A stretch of 57,721 bases of DNA from Gammaproteobacteria bacterium (GTDB lineage: Bacteria > Pseudomonadota > Gammaproteobacteria > Pseudomonadales > Pseudomonadaceae), in contig JAAYFI010000015.1 of NCBI GenBank assembly GCA_012728315.1, positions 1-57,721 on the forward strand, given 5' to 3'. A model generated the notes under the pieces. It worked only from the letters and a program-made list of their open reading frames with translations, did not search any database and was not told the DNA's origin. Below, one piece after another: positions 8,379-18,407 of the stretch. Position 1 is the stretch's first letter. Each line of letters opens with the position of its first letter. Both the position numbers and the translations under genes were made by a program.

Positions 8379-8718
8379 CCACAGCCTCCTGCGCGACCGC
8401 TTTAGCCATCCAGCCCGGTAGACAAGCTCTAGAGTTAACAAGCTGCAATCACTCGCCCTCAGGAACAGCACGTCGAGCTTTTTTAACAGCAGAGCTGGCA
8501 TGTTCTTCCCCCATCCACTGCAGTGCTCGCGCGACTGCTCCGGCACTCAGCAACCAAAAAGATGCATGCTTTAGCAATACTTCAGAGTTACCTAGAGAGA
8601 GTGAGTGAGTTTTGCCTGATGTTAAATACAGCTCGCGCACAGGCACTTGCTGAGTCAAACCCAAATGGTTTGCAGAACTCGCGCCATGGGGTTTAATGCC
8701 GCTGACTGCTACGAGAGT
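8371..8718 (-). pseudogene. abiEi: Decayed AbiEi antitoxin, C-terminal part
   Basis: The minus-strand frame begins after a stop at 8719-8721 and reads TLVAVSGIKPHGASSANHLG, LTQQVPVRELYLTSGK, GNSEVLLKHA and ALQWMGEEHAS. This is the C-terminal half of AbiEi/DUF6088 antitoxins, with their PHGxSAANxLGLTxQVP motif. A TGA at 8449-8451 stands where a Trp codon is expected (EGE-W). The frame then continues LVNSRACLPGWMAKAVAQEA to TGA at 8371-8373. The N-terminal winged-helix part is missing, removed together with whatever lay to the right towards the tRNA fragment. Confidence 0.78.
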
Positions 8719-8936
8719 TCATAACCAGAAATCCAGGAAGATGCAAAGCCTGCAAATCAGGCGAAAGTCACGAACAGTGCCCGAGAAAAAGACCAAAAAT
8801 AGAAAAAGTTTTGTGAAGAATATTTTCGACTTTTGACGATTTGCAAATCAGCGGTAAAGGGCTAAAATCGCTTGCAGGCCTTGATTGACAGGGGGTGTAG
8901 GAATATGTACATTAGTGCCATATACGAGGTTTACGC
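8719..8936. other. Non-coding stretch before the tRNA fragment
   Basis: No gene can be supported here. The junction between the AbiE remnant and foreign sequence, and the left edge of the tRNA-Met fragment, lie in this stretch. Confidence 0.4.
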
Positions 8937-8982
<46 letters not shown>

Positions 8983-8989
8983 GACACTA

Positions 8990-9023
8990 AAGCCTTAACT
9001 TTCAATAAGTTAGGGCTTTTTTT
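8990..9023 (+). terminator. Rho-independent terminator after the tRNA fragment
   Basis: The stem AAGCCTTAACT (8990-9000) pairs with AGTTAGGGCTT (9008-9018) with one G-U pair, a 7-base loop and a run of T to 9023. It is probably the original tRNA terminator carried along with the 3' tRNA fragment. Confidence 0.85.
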
Positions 9024-9063
9024 ATGCCTGAAATTCCTACCTTAAAAATCCTCTAAAAAGCCT

Positions 9064-9093
9064 CCGTGCCCAAACCGTGCCCTGTGCGTGCCC
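9064..9093. repeat. Three CGTGCCC repeats with 11-bp period
   Basis: CCGTGCCC at 9064 and 9075 and GCGTGCCC at 9086 repeat at exactly 11-base intervals, about one helical turn, 40 bp past the tRNA terminator. Phased short direct repeats beside an attachment core are what integrase arm-type or excisionase sites look like. No integrase gene is visible, so that role is inference. Confidence 0.5.
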
Positions 9094-9539
9094 ATTTTTA
9101 AATTCCCAGTTTTCAGCTTAAGTGAATTTTGACCGTAAGTCTTTTCAAGGCACGTTTGCTTTGCAGCGCACTCTAGTGCTGTGTCAGCCCCTATTCTTGT
9201 CGTCTTTCTTCGCGGCAATATCCAGTGGGCTCTTTTTAATATGGGGCGCCAACTGCTCAACATAGCAGCCAAAATCAAGCTGGGGAGAACTGCTGCATTA
9301 ACTGTAAGTTGATGACTGGTTTTACTATGCCGCTACAGTTGCTAAAGGTGCGGCCAGCAGCGCAAATATTGATATGAAACGGTATAGTGAGCATTTAACA
9401 GAGCAATAGTGGGGCAGCTCAACATTAGCTGTGCTTGCTGACCAGTAATTCTATGTATTCATCACACGATTTTTGACCAGCGTGCTGGGTTCTAGTGCCC
9501 CGTGGGCCACAGCTCATTAAGTTTTTAGGGAAATATGTT
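9094..9539. other. Region upstream of hsdM, no supported gene
   Basis: A short minus-strand tail at about 9182-9290 (GCYVEQLAPHIKKSPLDIAA, then KKDDKNRG and a stop) looks like the end of a lost gene that I cannot name. The hsdM promoter must lie in 9300-9530, but I see no confident -35/-10 pair. A possible ribosome site, AGGGAAA, lies at 9527-9533 before the hsdM ATG. Confidence 0.4.
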
Positions 9540-11966
9540 ATGGCGATTAAGAAAACCGAACTCTATTCATCACTTTGGGCAAGCTGTGATGCGCTGCGCG
9601 GTGGTATGGATGCCAGTCAATATAAAGACTACGTACTGACCTTATTGTTTTTAAAGTATGTGTCAGATAAAGCCAAAGCTAACCCTTACGCCATGATTGA
9701 AGTGCCCGAGGGCGCAAGCTTTGACGACATGATCAAGCTCAAAGGCAATAAAGGCATTGGAGAGGGCATTAATAAGGTCATTAACTTAATTGCCGAGGCC
9801 AACGACCTGCAAGGCGTGATCAACGTTGCCGACTTTAACGACGAAGACAAGCTCGGCAAAGGCAAAGACATGATTGATCGCCTGTCTAATCTGGTCGGTA
9901 TTTTTGAAGGCTTAGACATGGGCGGCAACCGTGCCGGTGATGATGACCTATTAGGCGATGCCTATGAATATCTGATGCGTCACTTCGCCACCGAATCGGG
10001 CAAGTCCAAGGGTCAGTTTTATACGCCTTCCGAAGTGTCACGTATTCTGGCCAAAGTGATTGGTATTGATGATGCCACACCGCAAGATGCCACCGTGTAT
10101 GACCCAACCTGCGGGTCGGGTTCTCTGTTATTAAAAGCCAGTGATGAAGCACCACGCGGTTTATCCATTTACGGCCAAGAAATGGACAACGCCACCAGTG
10201 CCTTGGCGCGGATGAATATGATTTTGCACGACAACGCCACCGCAAAAATCGTGCAGGGCAACACCCTCAGCAACCCTGAATGGAAAAATGCTGATGGCCA
10301 ACTGAAAACCTTTGATTTCGCCGTGGCCAACCCACCGTTTTCCACCAAGAACTGGACCAGTGGGTTAAACCCCAATGAAGACGAGTTTGGCCGTTTTGTG
10401 TGGGGTGTACCGCCCGAGAAAAACGGCGACTATGCTTTTTTATTGCACATTCTTAAAAGTTTAAAAAGCACCGGTAAAGGCGCAATCATTTTGCCCCACG
10501 GCGTGTTATTCCGTGGCAATGCCGAAGCCCGTATTCGTGAGAATCTCATTAAGCAGGGCTATATCAAAGCCATTATCGGCTTACCCGCCAGCTTGTTTTA
10601 TGGCACCGGTATTCCAGCCTGCATTATTGTGGTGGACAAAGAAGATGCCGCCCAGCGCGACAGCATTTTTATGATTGATGCCAGCAAAGGCTTTATTAAA
10701 GACGGCAATAAAAACCGTTTGCGTAGCCAAGATGTGCACAAAGTGGTGGATGTTTTTACCCACTCTTTGACACTCCCTGGTTACAGCCGCAGCGTGCCCT
10801 TGGACGAAATTGCCAGCAACGACTACAACCTAAATATCCCGCGCTATATCGACAGCAGTACCCCAGAAGATCTGCACGATTTAGCTGGGCACTTACAGGG
10901 TGGTATTCCCAATCAGGACATTGACCAGCTACAAGAGTTTTGGCAGGTGTTCCCCAACTTGCGTGACAGTTTGTTGACACCGTTGCGCGAGGGTTACAGC
11001 CAAATAAATTTAGCTGCGAGCGAGATTAAAACCCATATTCTGCAGCACCCAGAATTTACCGCCTTTGCCGAGCAAGCCTTACAGCCCTTTAGTGCATGGG
11101 CCCAGCAAGCGAATTTTCCAGCCATAGGTATTGATGATAAGCCCAAAGACATTATCCAGCGCATTAGCGAGGACTTGTTAGAGCGTTACCACAACATCCC
11201 TTTGCTGGATAAATACGATATGTACCAAATCCTGATGAACTACTGGGCCGATACCCTGCAAGACGATGTGTATGTATTGGTGCAAGATGGCTGGATAGCT
11301 GGCCGAGTTGTTCGTGAACTTGTTCCTAAAAAAGATAAAAAAGGAAAAAACGTGTGGCCGGAAGAGCATGACTTCGAAATTAAGAAGAAACGCTATAAGG
11401 CTGACTTGGTTTTTCCTGCATTAATTGTGCAGCGCTACTTTGCCGAGCAACAAGCTCACCTTGATCAGTTGCAAGCCACCTTAGATGAAATCGTGCAACA
11501 GCAAGACAGCTTGATTGAAGAACATACAGGTGAAGACGGATTGCTGAGCGAAGCTTTGAGCGATAGCGATAAAGTCACTAAAGCCACAGTCAACGCACGC
11601 TTAAAGTACGCCACCGATGCCGAAGAACGAGAAGTACTGGAGCAAGCCAAGCAGCTGTTTGATTTAGAAAGCAGCGCCAAAGCCCAACTGAAAACCGCAC
11701 AAGAAAAACTCGATGCGGCAGTGCTGGCGCAATACGGCACACTCAGCGAAGCGGAGATTAAACAGTTATTGGTTGCAGACAAATGGCTGGCAACCTTGCA
11801 AGCGCAGATCGAAGCAGAAATTGAGCGCATCACTCAGCAGCTCGCCAGTCGCTTACAAGAGCTAAAACAACGCTACAGCGAACCCTTGCCCGAGATCACT
11901 GCAAACGTAGAACAGCTTAGCCTCAAAGTCGCCGAGCACCTCAAGGCCATGGGCTTAACGCTATGA
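9540..11966 (+). CDS. hsdM: Type I restriction-modification system, DNA N6-adenine methyltransferase subunit
   Basis: This is the modification subunit of a type I R-M enzyme; it transfers a methyl group from S-adenosylmethionine to adenine in the site chosen by HsdS. The first 150 residues form the HsdM helical N-domain (SSLWASCDALRGGMDASQYK, LTLLFLKYVSDKA). KGQFYTPSEV at 157-166 is followed by the SAM-binding motif DPTCGSGSLLL (188-198) and the catalytic NPPF (264-267). At 808 residues it is longer than the common HsdM of about 500 residues. The C-terminal 300 residues are rich in Glu, Gln and Ala and look coiled-coil. I chose the ATG at 9540, which has an AGGGAAA site upstream, over an earlier GTG-type start at 9495. 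It heads the long plus-strand series and overlaps the next gene by 4 bases (ATGA). Confidence 0.95.
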   Translation: MAIKKTELYSSLWASCDALRGGMDASQYKDYVLTLLFLKYVSDKAKANPYAMIEVPEGASFDDMIKLKGNKGIGEGINKVINLIAEANDLQGVINVADFNDEDKLGKGKDMIDRLSNLVGIFEGLDMGGNRAGDDDLLGDAYEYLMRHFATESGKSKGQFYTPSEVSRILAKVIGIDDATPQDATVYDPTCGSGSLLLKASDEAPRGLSIYGQEMDNATSALARMNMILHDNATAKIVQGNTLSNPEWKNADGQLKTFDFAVANPPFSTKNWTSGLNPNEDEFGRFVWGVPPEKNGDYAFLLHILKSLKSTGKGAIILPHGVLFRGNAEARIRENLIKQGYIKAIIGLPASLFYGTGIPACIIVVDKEDAAQRDSIFMIDASKGFIKDGNKNRLRSQDVHKVVDVFTHSLTLPGYSRSVPLDEIASNDYNLNIPRYIDSSTPEDLHDLAGHLQGGIPNQDIDQLQEFWQVFPNLRDSLLTPLREGYSQINLAASEIKTHILQHPEFTAFAEQALQPFSAWAQQANFPAIGIDDKPKDIIQRISEDLLERYHNIPLLDKYDMYQILMNYWADTLQDDVYVLVQDGWIAGRVVRELVPKKDKKGKNVWPEEHDFEIKKKRYKADLVFPALIVQRYFAEQQAHLDQLQATLDEIVQQQDSLIEEHTGEDGLLSEALSDSDKVTKATVNARLKYATDAEEREVLEQAKQLFDLESSAKAQLKTAQEKLDAAVLAQYGTLSEAEIKQLLVADKWLATLQAQIEAEIERITQQLASRLQELKQRYSEPLPEITANVEQLSLKVAEHLKAMGLTL

Positions 11967-13009
11967 GTCAAAGCATGCCAAACAACCTCAATGCGTTAGT
12001 TGAGCCGCTTGCACACATCATTGAGCAGGCTAGGGGACAAGTACGCCAAGCCGTGAACAGCGCCATGGTGCACAGCTACTGGCACATCGGCCAAATGATT
12101 GTTGAGCATGAGCAGCAGGGCGCAAGCCGTGCTGAATACGGCACACAACAACTGCAAGCGTTATCTGCCCAACTCACCGAGCGCTTGGGCAAAGGCTTTG
12201 ATGTACGAAACCTGCGTAATATGCGTGCTTTTTACCAGACCTTTCCAGTTCGGGACGCACTGCGTACCGAATTGAGTTGGACCCATTACCGCAGCTTATT
12301 ACGCGTTGAAAACCCCAGCGCACGGGAGTGGTATCTACAAGAAGCCATCAGTCAAAACTGGAGCGCCCGTGCTTTAGATCGGCAAATCAGCAAGCTCTAT
12401 TACGAACGCTTATTGGCCAGCCAAGATAAAGCGCTAGTGGAAGCTGAAGCCAAAACCCACACCGAGCCTTTAGCCCAAAGCGTCAAAGACTATCTGCGCG
12501 ACCCCTATATTTTAGATTTTCTCAATCTGCAAGATAAAACCTACCAAGAAAACCAGCTGGAGCAAGCCATTATCAGTAACATCCAGCAGTTTTTACTGGA
12601 ACTGGGCAAAGGCTTTGCTTTTGTCGAACGCCAGCAGCGTATTCGTTTTGCCGACGAAGACTTTTACATCGACTTAGTGTTTTACAATTTTAAGCTCAAG
12701 TGCTTTTTATTGGTGGATTTAAAACTGGGCAAACTCAAGCACCAAGACATCGGCCAAATGGACACCTATGTGCGCCTGTACGACGAGCAACACAAAGGCA
12801 GCGACGATAACCCTACCATTGGTCTGGTGCTGTGCAGTGAGAAAAGCGAAGCGGTGGTGAAGTACTCGGTGTTGTCTGAACAAAAACAGCTGTTTTCCGC
12901 TAAGTACTTGCCCTATTTACCCACCGAAGAACAACTCAAGCACGAACTCGAACGCGAACGCGCCAACGCCATGGCCCAGCTGGCTGCTAAGGAGCAGGAC
13001 AATGAATAA
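11963..13009 (+). CDS. DUF1016/YhcG-family PDDEXK nuclease
   Basis: The 348-residue product has the DUF1016 N-terminal domain (AVNSAMVHSYWHIGQMIVEH; RNLRNMRAFYQTFP) and, from about residue 220, the YhcG-type PD-(D/E)XK nuclease fold: DEDFYIDLVFYNFKLKCFLL followed by VDLKLGKLKHQDIGQMDTYV, with the catalytic D...DxK. Such proteins are often embedded in type I R-M operons between hsdM and hsdS, as here; their role is unproven, possibly in recombination or restriction control. The gene overlaps hsdM by 4 bases and hsdS by 8, so translational coupling in one operon is nearly certain. The charged tail (about 325-348) is Glu/Ala/Gln-rich. Confidence 0.9.
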   Translation: MSQSMPNNLNALVEPLAHIIEQARGQVRQAVNSAMVHSYWHIGQMIVEHEQQGASRAEYGTQQLQALSAQLTERLGKGFDVRNLRNMRAFYQTFPVRDALRTELSWTHYRSLLRVENPSAREWYLQEAISQNWSARALDRQISKLYYERLLASQDKALVEAEAKTHTEPLAQSVKDYLRDPYILDFLNLQDKTYQENQLEQAIISNIQQFLLELGKGFAFVERQQRIRFADEDFYIDLVFYNFKLKCFLLVDLKLGKLKHQDIGQMDTYVRLYDEQHKGSDDNPTIGLVLCSEKSEAVVKYSVLSEQKQLFSAKYLPYLPTEEQLKHELERERANAMAQLAAKEQDNE

Positions 13010-14324
13010 GGATGCAGTGGCAGAAATGAGCCAGCAGTACCAGGTTGAGACAGCGGAGAAGCTGGTGCCTGCGGGGTATAAGCAGACTGAGGTTGGGGTT
13101 ATACCGGAGGATTGGGAGGTTCTAGCTCTTGGTGAAATAGGCACATTTAAGAATGGTATTAATAAAGGAGCAGATGATTTTGGACATGGTTCGCCATTCG
13201 TAAACTTAATGGATGTTTTTGGTAAGCCATCAATTAGCCATGCAGATCATTTAGGGCTTATCAACTCTACTGATCTAGATAGGAAAGAATACTCTCTTGA
13301 AGTTGGTGATGTGCTATTTATACGCTCATCAGTAAAGCCTTCTGGCGTAGGGCTTACATCAGTCGTATTAAAAGATCTTATCAATACAGTATATTCAGGA
13401 TTTCTTATAAGATTTCGAAGCTCAGATAGTCTTTCCGTAAAGTTTAAGAAGTTTTGTTTTTATGAAGAAGAGTTTAGGAAAAGAATAATTTCAAGTAGCA
13501 CCGTAAGTGCCAATACGAACATTAATCAAGATGCTTTAAAAGCTATTCCTTTAGCATTTCCTAGGTCGCTTAAAGAACAAGATGCTATCGCCAATGCTCT
13601 ATCCGATACCGATGCACTGCTCAGCGAACTAGAAAAACTCATCGCTAAAAAACAAGCCATCAAAACCGCTACCATGCAGCAACTGCTCACCGGCCGCACC
13701 CGCTTACCCCAATTCGCCCACGACTCAGACGGCAGCAAAAAAGGCTACAAGCAAAGCGAGCTAGGCGAGATACCGGAGGATTGGGATGTTATAAGTTTTG
13801 ATGAAGTGGCCCTGCGTATAAATACAAAGAAAAACCAGATATCTGCATCAGACTATCAAAGCTATGGTTCTTACCCAGTAGTTGATCAGGGGAAGAAAAA
13901 AATAGTTGGTTACTCTGATCTTGAATGTAAAGTTTTTAAAGTCAGTGATGCAGGGGTAATCGTTTTTGGTGACCATACTTGTATCGTTAAGTATGTAGAT
14001 TTTTCGTTTTTAGTGGGCGCTGATGGCGTTCAAGTGATATCGGGAAGGGAAGGCTGTAATACAAGGTTTTTATCCTATGTTATGAGTTTTTTTCCTGTAG
14101 AACCTACAGGCTATAATCGGCACTATGGAGCTTTGAGGGAGTTTGTTTATTCATTTCCTAAACAGGAAGAACAAACCGCCATCGCCAGCATCCTTTCCGA
14201 TATGGACGAAGAAATCCAAGCACTGGAACAACGCCTCAACAAAACCCGCCAAATCAAACAAGGGATGATGCAAGAGCTACTCACAGGTAAAACTCGTTTG
14301 CTTACAGCAGAGCTCAGCAAATGA
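13002..14324 (+). CDS. hsdS: Type I restriction-modification system, specificity subunit
   Basis: The 440-residue HsdS has the classic two target-recognition domains, each opened by the same motif: GYKQTEVGVIPEDWEVLALG (about residue 25) and GYKQSELGEIPEDWDVISFD (about residue 247). Each half ends in a conserved helix: ALSDTDALLSELEKLIAKK and LSDMDEEIQALEQRLNKT. These are followed by matching tails (QQLLTGRTRLPQF; QELLTGKTRLLTA). At the DNA level the two TRD starts share an identical 17-base stretch (ATACCGGAGGATTGGGA), a possible site for TRD exchange by recombination. The TRDs themselves (about 13,120-13,560 and 13,790-14,160) are visibly more AT-rich than the conserved parts, which points to horizontal shuffling. 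The gene overlaps the next by 4 bases (ATGA). The recognised DNA sequence cannot be predicted from here. Confidence 0.94.
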   Translation: MNKDAVAEMSQQYQVETAEKLVPAGYKQTEVGVIPEDWEVLALGEIGTFKNGINKGADDFGHGSPFVNLMDVFGKPSISHADHLGLINSTDLDRKEYSLEVGDVLFIRSSVKPSGVGLTSVVLKDLINTVYSGFLIRFRSSDSLSVKFKKFCFYEEEFRKRIISSSTVSANTNINQDALKAIPLAFPRSLKEQDAIANALSDTDALLSELEKLIAKKQAIKTATMQQLLTGRTRLPQFAHDSDGSKKGYKQSELGEIPEDWDVISFDEVALRINTKKNQISASDYQSYGSYPVVDQGKKKIVGYSDLECKVFKVSDAGVIVFGDHTCIVKYVDFSFLVGADGVQVISGREGCNTRFLSYVMSFFPVEPTGYNRHYGALREFVYSFPKQEEQTAIASILSDMDEEIQALEQRLNKTRQIKQGMMQELLTGKTRLLTAELSK

Positions 14325-15766
14325 CGGCATCACTCGACAAAACTATTCTGTCCGTAAAAGGGCTCTTGAGCCTGAAAAATGTTGTTATCCCCGCTTATCA
14401 GCGCCCCTATAAGTGGACGCTAAAAAATGTCACTGAATTGTTTCAGGACCTGCTCACTCAACAGGACAAATCAGCCTATCGCTTAGGCTCAGTGGTGTTT
14501 CATCAGCACAAAACGGATGCAGGCGATCAGCAGCTGGATATTGTTGATGGTCAGCAGCGTACTTTGACCTTGGTCTTGGCGGTGTGGGCGGTTATCGAAA
14601 CACGCCTGAGCAAGATCGATCGACAGGATCTTAAAAGTGCTCTGCAGCAATTAGAGCCAGAGATTAAGAGTTTTATGGCGCGGCAACATTTTGCCAGCCA
14701 AGTGTCGCAGTTCAACTTGCAGCAGAATTATCAAGAACTCAAGCGCCTAGTTTCGCGTAATGAATTTACCGAGAGTCATATCGATTTTTTGCTGCATAAG
14801 TGCCAAGTCGTGGTGTTTATTTTGCATGATGTGTCAGAGGCGTTTCAGTTCTTCGATTCACAAAATGCCCGTGGCCGTGATCTTGAGCCGCACGACTTGC
14901 TAAAAGCCTTTCACTTACGTGAGTTTGCTGAGCATGAAAGTGAACTCAAAGCCGCTTCGGTTTCCCATTGGGAAAGCTTAGACAGCGATGACTTGGCCAA
15001 GCTGTTTGCGACGTATTTATACCGCATACGCCAATGGGCCAAAGGTAATTCGGCGCGTTACTTTGGTAAGAGTCAGGTTGAGTTATTTAAAGGCGTGAAC
15101 TTGGATAAAGTGGGGTATTTCCCCTATGTGGAAACGCTGCGCATTACCCATCACTTTGTGGATGACTACAACAACCAGTATCAACGCAAAATAGATGGGC
15201 AGAAGCAGGTGTTTCCGTTCCATCTCGATCAAATGATTATTAACGGTCGACGCTTCTTTGAACTGGCTGAACACTATCAACAGCAAGTCTCGCAAATTGT
15301 TGCTGGCGAGTATGACGCTGAAGGTCAGCAGCCTGTGATGATCCATGGTGCGGTACTTAACCAGCAGGCCAGCGAGATTATTCGCATCCTTAATAGTAAT
15401 CATCGTTACCCAAACCGTACCCGTACCGGTGATCAGTATGTGCGGGCGATGTTTGATTGCGCATTGGTTTTTTACATTGATAAGTTTGGCGCACAGGACT
15501 TATCACTGGCCATCGAGAAAATATTTATCTGGGCCTACCGCTGCCGCATACGACAGCAAGTGGTGCAGTTAGCAACGATGGATAATTATGTACTGGACAA
15601 TAATCTGTTTATTCACATCAAAGAAGCCACACAGCCCAAAGATGTACTGACTCTTGCCTTGCCAAGTATTAAGCATGCTGAGAACAAAAATAATCGCCAA
15701 GCAGATAATGCCACGGATGATCCGCTGGTGAAGCTCTTCAAGGAGATGAATTATTATGAAGAATGA
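14321..15766 (+). CDS. DUF262 (GmrS-like, ParB-fold) protein
   Basis: The 481-residue protein has the DUF262 signature near its start: [12 protein letters not shown] (about 21-32) and [16 protein letters not shown] (about 71-86). The DGQQR motif is the NTP-binding/hydrolysing centre of GmrS, SspE-like and related modification-dependent restriction proteins. [20 protein letters not shown] (about 185-204) is the second conserved block, followed by an all-helical C-terminal half. I find no HNH (DUF1524) motif in this one. The next gene has both halves, so the pair may act together as a two-component DNA-targeting unit. It overlaps hsdS by 4 bases and the next gene by 11, hence tight coupling with the R-M operon. 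Confidence 0.9.
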   Translation: MTASLDKTILSVKGLLSLKNVVIPAYQRPYKWTLKNVTELFQDLLTQQDKSAYRLGSVVFHQHKTDAGDQQLDIVDGQQRTLTLVLAVWAVIETRLSKIDRQDLKSALQQLEPEIKSFMARQHFASQVSQFNLQQNYQELKRLVSRNEFTESHIDFLLHKCQVVVFILHDVSEAFQFFDSQNARGRDLEPHDLLKAFHLREFAEHESELKAASVSHWESLDSDDLAKLFATYLYRIRQWAKGNSARYFGKSQVELFKGVNLDKVGYFPYVETLRITHHFVDDYNNQYQRKIDGQKQVFPFHLDQMIINGRRFFELAEHYQQQVSQIVAGEYDAEGQQPVMIHGAVLNQQASEIIRILNSNHRYPNRTRTGDQYVRAMFDCALVFYIDKFGAQDLSLAIEKIFIWAYRCRIRQQVVQLATMDNYVLDNNLFIHIKEATQPKDVLTLALPSIKHAENKNNRQADNATDDPLVKLFKEMNYYEE

Positions 15767-17777
15767 TGCTGATGTACAAGCATTCACTATTGAAGAGCTG
15801 CTAAGCGATGAGTCAAGTTATTTGATACCTATGTACCAGCGCAACTACGCTTGGGGCGAAGGTGAAATCAATCAGTTGATTCAGGACGTGCTGGATTACC
15901 AGAAAAAAGAGCATACCGGCAACACTCGACACACTTACTATATCGGTACTTTAGTGGTGTATAGACGCGTTGATGGCCGCTTTGAAGTGATTGATGGTCA
16001 GCAACGTTTTACGACCTTATCGCTACTGGCTATTTGGTTGAAAAACAATCCAAAAGCAAGCTTGCCCACGCCGCCGATGGAATGGTATCGCAATGTAAAC
16101 CTCAACTTTGAAAGTCGACCCATATCCGCTGATAGCTTTACCAAGCTTTTCCAAGGCGTTGAGCCGCATAAGCTGCGCAGCAAGTTGTTTAACCAAGACA
16201 TAGTCGATGGTTATGAGTTAATCGGCAAAGCACTTAAGCAAATAGTGGGGAATGGCTTGGCTGAGTTTTGTGACTATCTGTTTAAGCATGTGCAAATTAC
16301 TCGTATTAAAGTGCCTGCAGACACCGATCTCAATCACTATTTTGAAGTGATGAATAATCGCGGTGAGCAGCTGGAAAAACACGAAATTATTAAAGCACAG
16401 CTGATGTCCGTGCTGAATACCATAAGGGACACACAAGATAGAGATAGCAGCCTCAACGCACTCAATCTTGTGTGGGATGCCTGCGCCAATATGGAAAGCT
16501 ATGTCCAGTATGGCTTCAGCCCTGAGCAGCGCCACCGCATTTTTGGTGATAAAGACTGGGGGCGCTTTACGCTAGCTGACTTTAGTGAACTGGCTGTTGT
16601 ACTAATGCCAGCAGCAACGTCAGGCAGTGAGCAAAATGCAGCGTTTGCCGCAGCTTCATTAAGTCTTGCAGCTATTATTGGTAAACCGCTTGTTCAGCAA
16701 AATAAAGAAGATGAAGATGATAGTGCTTCGGAACGATTCAATAGTGTTATCAATTTCTCTAATTTTTTGCTGCATGTACTGCGTGCTTGGAGCAAAGCTG
16801 ATGTGCCGCTCGATGATAAACAGCTGATTGATGAGTTTAAGAAGCGGGTCATTGAGGCTGCAGACCCTATTCATGCAGTGAAGGGCTTTGTGTTTGCTCT
16901 GCTCAAATGTAAGTACTTGTTTGATCAATTTATTATTAAGCGAGAATTTACCCAGGGTCAGGATCGTTGGAGCCTGAAACGACTGCGCTGGTACTCCAAG
17001 GAGAGCCAAAGCTATGTCAATAGTTTTAGTGAGGGCGATGTTAATAGTGAGAATGGCTTTGATGGTTCTAATCGACAGATCTTGATGCTGCTGGCTGCGT
17101 TTCACGTATCAACGCCCACCTTAGTCTTTAAACATTGGCTAAACGGTGCACTGCATTATTTATTTGATGCACTGCAACCGGATCAGCCAATCCGAGCGAA
17201 TGATTATCTGAATTACTTGGAAAGTTTGGCGCGTAAATTTGTATTTAAGCGTTTCCTTGCCGAAGGTGAGGGGCAGGCTTATTACCCAATGATTTACGGC
17301 GATGATCAGGGTGTAGATAAACAGCTTGCAGAGCGAGTTTCATTGCCCGCTGAGAAGTTATGTTTTGGCGCAATTGAAAATAACTTCGTATTTAACTATT
17401 TGGATTATTTGTTGTGGTTACAAGGTAAAAATAAGGACGTAGTTATTAAAGAGTTTGAATTTACCTTCCGCAGCTCGGTAGAGCACTTTTATCCGCAGCA
17501 TCCAATCGATGGCTTTCCATCATTAGATGCTGATTCGTTGCATCGCTTTGGCAACCTGTGCTTGATCAGTCACAGTAAAAACTCACGCTTAAGTAATTTT
17601 CAGCCAAAAGCAAAACATGAGCACTTCGCAGCTAATATCAAGAATAAGCAGGTGGATAGTCTGAAGGTCTACGCCATGCTTAAGCTTTTGGAGAGTAAAG
17701 GGAAGTGGTGGACTGATGAGATCGTTCAGCATGAAAACGAAATGTTGAAAGTGTTGTTAGATGCAGCAAATAGTTAA
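15756..17777 (+). CDS. DUF262-DUF1524 (GmrSD-like) HNH nuclease
   Basis: This 673-residue protein combines an N-terminal DUF262 domain ([17 protein letters not shown] at about 22-38; [18 protein letters not shown] at about 76-93; [20 protein letters not shown] at about 192-211) with a C-terminal DUF1524 HNH-type nuclease domain. That domain has VEHFYPQHP at about 578, then FGNLCLIS and [16 protein letters not shown] at about 598-627. This is the architecture of GmrSD, a type IV enzyme that cleaves modified phage DNA; other DUF262/DUF1524 proteins have different triggers. A long helical middle (220-560) links the domains. Its ATG lies inside the end of the preceding DUF262 gene (11-base overlap). 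Whether it uses HsdS for targeting or works independently cannot be seen. Confidence 0.92.
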   Translation: MKNDADVQAFTIEELLSDESSYLIPMYQRNYAWGEGEINQLIQDVLDYQKKEHTGNTRHTYYIGTLVVYRRVDGRFEVIDGQQRFTTLSLLAIWLKNNPKASLPTPPMEWYRNVNLNFESRPISADSFTKLFQGVEPHKLRSKLFNQDIVDGYELIGKALKQIVGNGLAEFCDYLFKHVQITRIKVPADTDLNHYFEVMNNRGEQLEKHEIIKAQLMSVLNTIRDTQDRDSSLNALNLVWDACANMESYVQYGFSPEQRHRIFGDKDWGRFTLADFSELAVVLMPAATSGSEQNAAFAAASLSLAAIIGKPLVQQNKEDEDDSASERFNSVINFSNFLLHVLRAWSKADVPLDDKQLIDEFKKRVIEAADPIHAVKGFVFALLKCKYLFDQFIIKREFTQGQDRWSLKRLRWYSKESQSYVNSFSEGDVNSENGFDGSNRQILMLLAAFHVSTPTLVFKHWLNGALHYLFDALQPDQPIRANDYLNYLESLARKFVFKRFLAEGEGQAYYPMIYGDDQGVDKQLAERVSLPAEKLCFGAIENNFVFNYLDYLLWLQGKNKDVVIKEFEFTFRSSVEHFYPQHPIDGFPSLDADSLHRFGNLCLISHSKNSRLSNFQPKAKHEHFAANIKNKQVDSLKVYAMLKLLESKGKWWTDEIVQHENEMLKVLLDAANS

Positions 17778-17822
17778 TACTATTGGTTTAAGCATATTAA
17801 ATACGCGACTTGAGGAAATTCA

Positions 17823-18257
17823 ATGATAGATGCGCATGTGTTTGATCAGTTCGCTCAAGCCCAAAACCCTATCTACTCTTTGGTGCTGCAAGAGCTAACC
17901 CAAGGCAAAAAGCGCACTCACTGGATGTGGTTTATCTTTCCACAAATTACTGGGCTTGGGCATAGCGAGATGGCGCAGCGTTTTGCGATTCAAAGCCTCA
18001 GCCAAGCGCGAGAGTATTTGCAGGATGAAATACTCGGCGCACGTTTAATTGAATGCGCTGAACTACTACTACAGCATCCAGATAAAAGCGCCTTAGAGAT
18101 TTTCGGGCAGCCGGATAACTTAAAACTGCATTCGTCGCTGACTTTGTTTGCTTTAGCAGCAGAACAAAATTCGGTTTTTAAACAGCTATTGCAGCAGTTT
18201 TTTTCAGGCGAATCTGATCGAGCTACGCTGGATATACTCGCTGAGCAGAATAAATAA
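17823..18257 (+). CDS. DUF1810 family protein
   Basis: The 144-residue protein matches DUF1810 over its whole length: FDQFAQAQNPIYSLVLQELT, KKRTHWMWFIFPQITGLGHS, YLQDEILGARLIECAELLLQ and DNLKLHSSLTLFALAAEQ. The WMWFIFPQ and KLHSSLTLF motifs are diagnostic. Function is unproven; the family has been linked by genome context to NAD/ADP-ribose metabolism, which is interesting because a DNA ADP-ribosyltransferase (DarT) lies 2 kb downstream. It has a good ribosome site (GAGGAAA, 17,812-17,818) and starts 45 bases after the HNH gene, probably in the same transcript. Confidence 0.88.
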   Translation: MIDAHVFDQFAQAQNPIYSLVLQELTQGKKRTHWMWFIFPQITGLGHSEMAQRFAIQSLSQAREYLQDEILGARLIECAELLLQHPDKSALEIFGQPDNLKLHSSLTLFALAAEQNSVFKQLLQQFFSGESDRATLDILAEQNK

Positions 18258-18407
18258 GCGCCAGAACTATATGTTTTGGTAAAGTGGTTTGTATTTACGT
18301 ATTTGATTTTAATTACGGTCGCTTATGTGTTGCTGATTTAGACGATAAGCAAATACAGGCGATACGCACCGATTTATATTTTATTGTTTTAGTAAGGCGC
18401 TGAGTCG

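Noticed and set aside
9182..9290. Short minus-strand tail VEQLAPHIKKSPLDIAA
   Set aside because: It looks like a gene end rather than noise, but 30 codons without a family match are not enough for a call; I first thought of an integrase and could not support it.
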